64,000 nt of DNA. Origin: JAWKSY01 sp041402125 (lineage in GTDB: Bacteria > Planctomycetota > GCA-002687715 > DRQF01). The translations under genes were made by a program, and so were the position numbers. The stretch is taken from positions 1 to 64,000 of the forward strand of contig JAWKSY010000013.1 in the NCBI GenBank assembly GCA_041402125.1, given 5' to 3'. The stretch's first letter is position 1. Every line of letters starts with the position of its first letter. The notes under the pieces are model-generated. The model was not told the origin of the DNA. It did no database searches and was given only the letters and a program-made list of their open reading frames with translations. Of the stretch, positions 59,106 through 64,000 are shown piece after piece.

Positions 59106-60071
59106 ATGTTGCGCATCAGCACCGAGCCCGAAGTGGCGACCACCGCCGGTCACGCGGCCAGCGGCAGCACGACGACCCCGGAGGTCCGATCGGATTCGGC
59201 TCACGGGATGACGCCCCACGTCAACCCGATCGCGGGCAAGAACCACTCCGCCATGCTGATCCCCTGGATCACCAACGAGCTGCGCTTCCACAGCGTCATC
59301 GACCTCGCCTGCGGCGACGGCGAGGCGGTGCGGCTGCTCGCCGAGGCCGGCTACGAGTCCCACGGCGTCGACATCGATGCCCCCGGGACCGACCCCGCGA
59401 TCACGCGGGCCGACGCCTTCGCGGTGCCGCAGGAGGCGGGCTACTACGACCTCGTCATCTGCGCGAACTTCGCCCAGGAGCTGCCGGATCACCGCATCCC
59501 CTCGCTGCTGCACGAGATCAACCGCCTCTCGAACTCCTACGCGCTGATCAGCGTGCCCGGCGTCGAGTCCACGGATGAGACGGCCGGTCAGATCCGCGGC
59601 ACCGCCTGGTGGTGCCAGCGCCTCGCCGACTTCGACTGGCGCATCCGCCTGCTCCGCGAGGAGCCGGAGACCGGACAGATCGTGATGCTGATCGAGAAGC
59701 CGGACAGCCTCGCGGCGAAGATCCTGCCGCTGCTCGACGCCGAGACGAACTCGCCCTCGGAGTCCACGCCGACGCCCGCGCCCGCCGCGGTCGCGCCCGC
59801 GCTGGACGAGACGGCGATGGCCGCGCTCAAGCGCAGCGCCGAGCTGCTCCGCAGCGCTCTCCAGAACTTCGCGGCCGGTCGCGCCGACGAGGGCTACCTC
59901 GCGATCTCCGACATGGCCCACGCGCTGGCGCCGGTCGGCGGGGCGATCCCGGGACTCTTCGGCGTCCTCGGCGAGCTCGTCAACGCGATGGAGACCCGCG
60001 ACGAGCTCCGCACCATCGAGGTGCTCGGCCACGAGGTCCTGCCGCGACTCCAGGGCGCGCTCGAGAACTGA
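59106..60071 (+). CDS. SAM-dependent methyltransferase with C-terminal helical domain
   Basis: 321-residue protein. A class I methyltransferase core covers about 55-205: VIDLACGDGEAVRLLAEAGYESHGVDID is motif I, YYDLVICANFAQELPDHRIPSLLHEI follows and IVMLIEKPDSLA closes the core. A Pro/Ala-rich linker (ESTPTPAPAAVAPAL) leads to a separate helical domain of about 90 residues with AALKRSAELLRSALQNFAAG and a repeat-like second half, unrecognised. The substrate is unknown. ATG 59106 has a strong GGGAGGAGAG upstream. A perfect terminator-like hairpin follows the stop by 46 nt. Confidence 0.8.
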   Translation: MLRISTEPEVATTAGHAASGSTTTPEVRSDSAHGMTPHVNPIAGKNHSAMLIPWITNELRFHSVIDLACGDGEAVRLLAEAGYESHGVDIDAPGTDPAITRADAFAVPQEAGYYDLVICANFAQELPDHRIPSLLHEINRLSNSYALISVPGVESTDETAGQIRGTAWWCQRLADFDWRIRLLREEPETGQIVMLIEKPDSLAAKILPLLDAETNSPSESTPTPAPAAVAPALDETAMAALKRSAELLRSALQNFAAGRADEGYLAISDMAHALAPVGGAIPGLFGVLGELVNAMETRDELRTIEVLGHEVLPRLQGALEN

Positions 60072-60117
60072 TCATCCGACCGACGGCGCGAGTCGTCGGC
60101 CGCGAACGCGAACGAGA

Positions 60118-60151
60118 GAAGGCCCGGTCGGGGGATCCCGACCGGGCCTTC
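60118..60151 (+). terminator. Terminator-like hairpin after the methyltransferase gene
   Basis: A perfect 15-bp stem, GAAGGCCCGGTCGGG with CCCGACCGGGCCTTC around GGAT. It is followed by CTGCGTCTCG with no T-run. It lies between convergent genes and may serve both. Confidence 0.6.
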
Positions 60152-60219
60152 CTGCGTCTCGCTCCGGACGCCCGCCCGGAGCCTTCCTTCCGCACGCCCG
60201 AGGGTCGCGCGTCCTTGGG

Positions 60220-62010
60220 TCAGTGGTGGGTCGCTCCACAGGTGTAGGGGACGATCGGCGGGGGCGCGAGTTCGCGCTCGCGCACGAGTTCGCCCGCCAC
60301 CCAGTCCTCGTCCTCGAGGAGGACGCCGTTCTCGTCCCAGGTCCGGGAGCGCCCGTGGCGGTCGCCGGCCGAGATCTCGTACTCGACGACGAGGCGTCCC
60401 TTCGCGTTCCACTCGCGGTGGATCCCTTCTTCCTCGCCCGCGAGGAAGGCGGTCTCGAGCCGCAGCACGCCGCTCTCGCTCCACTCGCGCCGAGGCCCCT
60501 CGAGCTCGCCCGCGACGTAGAACGTCTCCACGGCCGGTCGGCCGTTCTCGTGGGTCTCGAGGCTCCGCCCCTCGTAGTCACCGTGGCGGAAGTTCTCCTC
60601 CGACGCGAGCGTGCCGTCCTCGCGCCAGACGCGATGACGCCCCTCGTGCTCGCCGTCCACGAAGAAGGACTCGCAGGAGAGCCGACCGTCCTCGAACCAG
60701 TAGCGCAGCATGCCGTGGGGCTCACCCTTCCGATTGCTCCCCTCGCGCGACAGGCGGCCGTTCGCGTGCCAGGCCCGCTCCGGTCCGTCCTCCAGGCCGT
60801 CGCGATACCAGGTCTCCTCGGAGAGGTAGTCGCGATAGGACTCGACCGTCACCGGATCGCCGTCCTCGTCCACGCCCACCTCGGTCTCGATGCACTCCGT
60901 GCTCCAGACGCGCTCGCGACCGTTCTTCTTCCCCGCGGCCCAGTGCGTCTCCTGCACCGGGGCGCCCTCGTCGTCGAAGACGCGCTGCCAGCCGTCGAGC
61001 CGGCCGCCGACGTAGAACTCCTCGCGGTGGAGGGCGCCGTTCTCGTGCCAGACGCGCCGCGGCCCTTCCGCCTCCCCGTCGACGAAGCCGACCTCGGCGC
61101 GCGGGCGGCCGTCGGGGCGCCACGAGCGCCACTCGCCCACGCGTCGGTTCCCCTCCCCCCGGCCCTCGCCGAGCAGGACGCCCTTCTCGTCCCAGGTTCG
61201 CCACCAGCCCTCGAGCCCGCCGCGCGCGTACTCGGCCATCTCCCGGAGCTGTCCGTTCGCGAACCAGGCCCGGAAAGTCCCGGCCGGCTTGCCTCGCCGC
61301 CAGATCGCTTCCCTCTCGAGCGTGCCGTCGGAGTGCCACCAGCGCTCCGTCCCGTCGATCCGGCCGGAGCGGAATGTCAGGGCGAGGGTGAGCCGACCCT
61401 CGCGCCAGCGCTCACGACGTCCGTGAAGCTTTCCCGCCCGGTAGTGCGAGCGATCCGTGAGGCGTCCCGCGGCATCGAACGAGAGCTGGACGCCGTCGAG
61501 TTCTCCGGCGCGGTAGCGCGCTTCCTCGCGCAGGCGACCCTCGGCGTCCCAGGTCTGCCAGAGGCCGGAGAGTTCCCCGCCGCGGTAGCCTCGTCGTTCC
61601 CGGACGACGCCCTTCTCGTCGGTGCCGGTCCAGATCCCCTCGCGCCGTCCCTCGACGGTCTCTCCCGTCCACTCGAGCGGGACGAAGTTCGTGAGGCCGC
61701 AGCAGCTCGAGCTGCGCCAGGTCTCGACGGGGAGATCGAGGTCGTCGTTCCAGTGGAATCCCCAGATCGGCTTCTCCGGCCAGTCGGCGGTCGACTCGGC
61801 GAGCGTCCCGGCGGCGGGATCCGCGTCGCTCGCGGGTACCGCTCCCTCGCTCTCGGATCCGGCGCCGCCGTCGACGCGGGCCGGGCGGACGCCCGACGGT
61901 CGCGCCTCGAGCGCCGAGGCGCCCTCGGGGAGCGAGGTGGATTCCGCGACGTGTCCCACCGCGCCGAAGGCGACGAGCAGGACGAGGATGAGGCCGAGCT
62001 TTCCGGACAT
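60220..62010 (-). CDS. Exported MORN-repeat (YwqK-like) protein, large paralogue
   Basis: 596-residue protein with an N-terminal signal or anchor helix (MSGKLGLILVLLVAFGAVG). From about 110 on it is built of roughly 20 MORN-type repeats of about 22 residues, such as GRREGIWTGTDEKG, GGLEGWWRTWDEKG, GLEDGPERAWHANGRL, GEHEGRHRVWREDGTL and GELEGPRREWSESG. These repeats match the toxin-antitoxin YwqK-type MORN family, whose members bind lipids or proteins; no toxin gene is present here. A CC pair (SSSCCGL) precedes the repeats, and the chain ends TCGATHH. ATG 62010 has GAGGAGAGAC upstream. It follows its paralogue by 156 nt. Confidence 0.82.
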   Translation of the reverse strand: MSGKLGLILVLLVAFGAVGHVAESTSLPEGASALEARPSGVRPARVDGGAGSESEGAVPASDADPAAGTLAESTADWPEKPIWGFHWNDDLDLPVETWRSSSCCGLTNFVPLEWTGETVEGRREGIWTGTDEKGVVRERRGYRGGELSGLWQTWDAEGRLREEARYRAGELDGVQLSFDAAGRLTDRSHYRAGKLHGRRERWREGRLTLALTFRSGRIDGTERWWHSDGTLEREAIWRRGKPAGTFRAWFANGQLREMAEYARGGLEGWWRTWDEKGVLLGEGRGEGNRRVGEWRSWRPDGRPRAEVGFVDGEAEGPRRVWHENGALHREEFYVGGRLDGWQRVFDDEGAPVQETHWAAGKKNGRERVWSTECIETEVGVDEDGDPVTVESYRDYLSEETWYRDGLEDGPERAWHANGRLSREGSNRKGEPHGMLRYWFEDGRLSCESFFVDGEHEGRHRVWREDGTLASEENFRHGDYEGRSLETHENGRPAVETFYVAGELEGPRREWSESGVLRLETAFLAGEEEGIHREWNAKGRLVVEYEISAGDRHGRSRTWDENGVLLEDEDWVAGELVRERELAPPPIVPYTCGATHH

Positions 62011-62166
62011 GTCTCTCCTCCGCGAGGGTCCGGGCGGAGAGAGCAAGCTCCGTGCCGCGCGCGAGACCTTGCCCGGGCGGCACTTGCGTCCATCGTCCCG
62101 ATCCGACGCATGGTGCGGGTTACGACGGCGTAACGGAGGGAGGGGAAGGAAACGGCGGGAGCCGAA

Positions 62167-63159
62167 TCAGCGCGGGGTCGACGCGGGCGCTCCGGGGATT
62201 CGATCCGGAGCCGCCGGTGAGGCGTCCCGTTCGTGGAGGAGCTCGCCCTCGACCCACTCCTCGTCGAGGTCGAGTTCGCCGTTCGCCCGCCAGACGCGAC
62301 GCCGTCCCTCGGGGCGTCCGTCGACGTAGGTCACCTCCGCGCGGAGCCGCCCGTCCGGATGCCAGGAGCACCAGCGGCCGACCCGGCGGTTGCCCTCGGC
62401 CCGTCCCCGGGCGAGGAGAGCGCCCCGTTCGTCCCACCGGCGCCACCACCCCTCGAGGCCGCCGCGTGCGTACTCCGCCTCCTCGCGGAGCCGCCCGTTG
62501 GGGTGCCAGTTCCGGAAGGTTCCGGCGGGCCGCCCCTCGCGCCACGCTCCCTCGGCCTCGAGGGTGCCGTCGGGATGCCGGAACCGGCTCCAGCCGTCGA
62601 GCCGGCCCCTGCGGTAGGACCGCCGGCTCCGGAGCCGCCCCGCGATCCACCTCTCCCGCAGACCGTCGAGCTGGTCGCCGCGGTAGCGCGCGCGCTCGAT
62701 CAGGCGCCCGTCGCCGTCGAAGAGGAGCCGGAGGCCGTCGAGTCGATCGTCGAGGAATTCGGCCCGTTCGCGGAGACGCCCCTCTCCGTCCCGGATCAGC
62801 GAGGGGCCGGAGAGGGCGTCGGCGCGGTAGCTCCGTTCCTCGCGGCGCGCTCCGTTCGCGTCCACCCCGATCCAGAGGCCCTCGCGACGTCCCTCGAGCG
62901 TCGCGCCGGTCCAGGCGAGATGGGGACCGCCGCTCGGACCGAGCGAGGCGTCGCTGCACCCGCCGGCCCAACGGGGGAGATCGAGATCACTCCCCCACTC
63001 GAATCCCCAGGTCGGGAAGGCGTGCCAGGACTCCGCAAGGTCCTCGCCGTCCGGAAACGCCACGCGGTCGGCCGGATTCGCGCTCGCACCCGGAGTTCGG
63101 AGGACGAGCAGCGTCGCGACGAAGGCGAAGACGAGGGTGATCGCGATCTTCTCGGGCAT
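62167..63159 (-). CDS. Exported MORN-repeat protein, small paralogue
   Basis: 330-residue protein with a signal-like helix (MPEKIAITLVFAFVATLLVL). About nine MORN-type repeats follow, for example GRREGLWIGVDANGA, DRLDGLRLLFDGDGRL and GGLEGWWRRWDERGALL. A pre-repeat block TWGFEWGSDLDLPRW matches WGFHWNDDLDLPVETW of the larger neighbour, and the final repeats are also very alike (GTFRNWHPNGRLREEAEYARGGLEGWWRRWDE against GTFRAWFANGQLREMAEYARGGLEGWWRTWDE). They are recent tandem paralogues. ATG 63159 has GGAGGAGAGGC upstream. It may be co-transcribed with the large copy, behind an HTH-regulator gene on the same strand. Confidence 0.82.
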   Translation of the reverse strand: MPEKIAITLVFAFVATLLVLRTPGASANPADRVAFPDGEDLAESWHAFPTWGFEWGSDLDLPRWAGGCSDASLGPSGGPHLAWTGATLEGRREGLWIGVDANGARREERSYRADALSGPSLIRDGEGRLRERAEFLDDRLDGLRLLFDGDGRLIERARYRGDQLDGLRERWIAGRLRSRRSYRRGRLDGWSRFRHPDGTLEAEGAWREGRPAGTFRNWHPNGRLREEAEYARGGLEGWWRRWDERGALLARGRAEGNRRVGRWCSWHPDGRLRAEVTYVDGRPEGRRRVWRANGELDLDEEWVEGELLHERDASPAAPDRIPGAPASTPR

Positions 63160-63264
63160 GCCTCTCCTCCGCGGTCGGCGCGGGAGCGTGAGCAAGCCAC
63201 GTGCCGACGTCGGAGAACCGGGAGCGGGGACGGGCGACCCGGGATTCGAGCCGGACCCCTCGCG

Positions 63265-63795
63265 TCACCGCCGGGAGGTCGACTCCGGGAAGGGACCGCG
63301 CAGCTCGAACGGGACGAGGGCGGCCTCGGGGGTCGGGATCAGCCGTGCGAGGAGGAGGCGCCGCCGTTCTCGCTCGACCCGTGGGCGGGGCCGGCCTCCA
63401 GCTCTTGAAGTCGTCGAGCATGCCGCGCTGGAGAGGAACTCCTCGAAGCCGTCGACGCGTTCGACGAGCGAGTCGGTGAGCTCGAGGGCGTGGCGCAGCC
63501 AGAAGGTGTCGCGGGCGCGGTCGCCGATCTTCGTGCGCATGGCGTCGAGGACGAGCTGGCGCTGCGTCTCCTCGTCGGCCTCGAGGGCCTCGCCCAGCTT
63601 GAGCAGGACCTCGCCCGAGGGGACGAGGCCGTCGTTCATGATCTGGGAGAGGTGGTTGCGGGACTTGCCGATCATCGCGGAGAGCTCGCGCCCCGAGAGC
63701 TTGCGCTCGTTGCGAGCCTCGTAGTCCGCAATGAGTCGGTAGACGGTTTCCTGAAGCGGAGTCACCTGGTTTGGCCTCGTTCTCTCTCGCGTCAT
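63265..63795 (-). CDS. Xre-type helix-turn-helix transcriptional regulator
   Basis: 176-residue protein. The N-terminal half is a lambda-repressor-like helix-turn-helix (RKLSGRELSAMIGKSRNHLSQIMNDGLVPSGEVLLKLGEAL, about 31-70). A short helical linker (WLRHALELTDSLVERVDGFEEFL) follows. The C-terminal 50 residues are Arg-rich with no recognised domain. It is a likely DNA-binding repressor or activator; the target is unknown, though the MORN genes downstream on the same strand are the nearest candidates. The ATG at 63795 lacks a strong ribosome site, so the start is approximate. The promoter side extends past the window end. Confidence 0.78.
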   Translation of the reverse strand: MTRERTRPNQVTPLQETVYRLIADYEARNERKLSGRELSAMIGKSRNHLSQIMNDGLVPSGEVLLKLGEALEADEETQRQLVLDAMRTKIGDRARDTFWLRHALELTDSLVERVDGFEEFLSSAACSTTSRAGGRPRPRVERERRRLLLARLIPTPEAALVPFELRGPFPESTSRR

Positions 63796-64000
63796 CGTGA
63801 GCGCTCGGGCGCGCGGGACGCGCCGGCGGATTCACGTTTCGCGCCGCCTGATGCGACGCGTCACCGCTTCCACGAGCGCCGATCTTACGGGTCACGAGAG
63901 CGCGGGCTCAAGAAAAGTCGTGTTCTTTCGAGGCGCCGCTTGACCGGTCCCCGCGCGAGGAAAAGGATCACTCACGTGAAGTCCCTTCATCGAGCGAGAG
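63796..64000. other. Upstream region of the HTH gene, cut by the window end
   Basis: 205 nt with no supported gene. It is less GC-rich than average in parts (AAGAAAAGTCGTGTTCTTTCG near 63911) and may hold the promoter of the regulator gene, but no hexamers can be called safely. Confidence 0.3.

Noticed and set aside
63265..63440. Frameshift near the end of the HTH regulator
   Set aside because: An alternative frame reads MLDDFKSWRP, but the called frame is open to a normal stop, and without relatives there is no reason to prefer a broken gene.
1..64000. tRNA, rRNA, CRISPR arrays, integrases or complete insertion sequences
   Set aside because: The gaps were read on both strands; no cloverleaf, spaced direct repeats or transposase-like protein was found. 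Only REP-type palindromes remain.

Overview
The window is a high-GC (about 70% by eye) bacterial chromosome segment with tightly packed genes on both strands, many ATGA/GTGA overlaps and strong GGAGGAGA-type ribosome binding sites. No rRNA, tRNA, CRISPR array, plasmid or phage module was seen. The gene content points to Planctomycetota, with Acidobacteriota or Myxococcota not excluded: an ECF sigma factor fused to a membrane helix and carboxypeptidase-regulatory-like domains, secreted choice-of-anchor-L and lamin-tail proteins, a large BNR-repeat secreted protein, and DUF3050. The phylum is an inference; no marker gene settles it.

Layout. 1-5552 (minus): a xanthine-dehydrogenase-like trio (molybdopterin-type, 2Fe-2S and FAD subunits) followed by divergent nuoA-nuoB-nuoCD, which runs off the left edge. 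5553-5945: a non-coding gap with a structured RNA candidate on the plus strand ending in an intrinsic terminator. 5946-8138 (minus): 4Fe-4S membrane protein with a TPR tail. 8327-15284 (plus): transketolase, RNase R with a broken 5' frame, and a membrane sulfatase-superfamily protein. 15316-22478 (minus): secreted DPP-IV-type peptidase, CDP-alcohol phosphatidyltransferase, aspartoacylase-like amidohydrolase, a ZIP/SO_0444 metal transporter fusion, and a secreted thioredoxin-like protein with an in-frame TGA. 22670-26351 (plus): alpha/beta hydrolase, tandem SagB-type oxidoreductase, EamA transporter. 26419-30044 (minus): fadE, hslO and a CoA-binding protein, apparently one operon. 30310-40324 (plus): quinone oxidoreductase, adenosine deaminase, choice-of-anchor-L protein, sugar aminotransferase, BNR/PDZ/EF-hand protein and a PepSY-TM protein. 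40341-53853 is mixed: sigma factor fusion, TPMT-like methyltransferase, HAD phosphatase, esterase, LTD protein, frameshifted EAL/HDOD protein, GNAT, M14 carboxypeptidase and DUF3185. 54095-55327: a lower-GC DUF3883 gene that looks acquired. 55785-63795: DUF3050, ClC channel, zinc-ribbon protein, methyltransferase, two paralogous MORN-repeat proteins and an HTH regulator.

Most of this is ordinary housekeeping and envelope biology. The items most worth attention are: (1) the gene at 21627-22478, where a signal peptide and a thioredoxin-like domain share one frame interrupted only by a TGA directly after a Cys codon, followed by a hairpin where a bacterial SECIS would lie; (2) the orphan structured RNA with an intrinsic terminator at 5770-5946, pointing antisense into a convergent gene; (3) the xanthine-dehydrogenase-like catalytic subunit lacking recognisable molybdopterin-site motifs, upstream of reduced NuoA/NuoB; (4) two perfect long palindromes of REP type (GGTGCCAGGCACC and GGGGTCTGACCCC); (5) the ZIP/SO_0444 fusion and the low-GC DUF3883 gene. 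Two genes (rnr and the HDOD gene) each need a single-base correction to restore one frame, which fits either assembly error or recent mutation.
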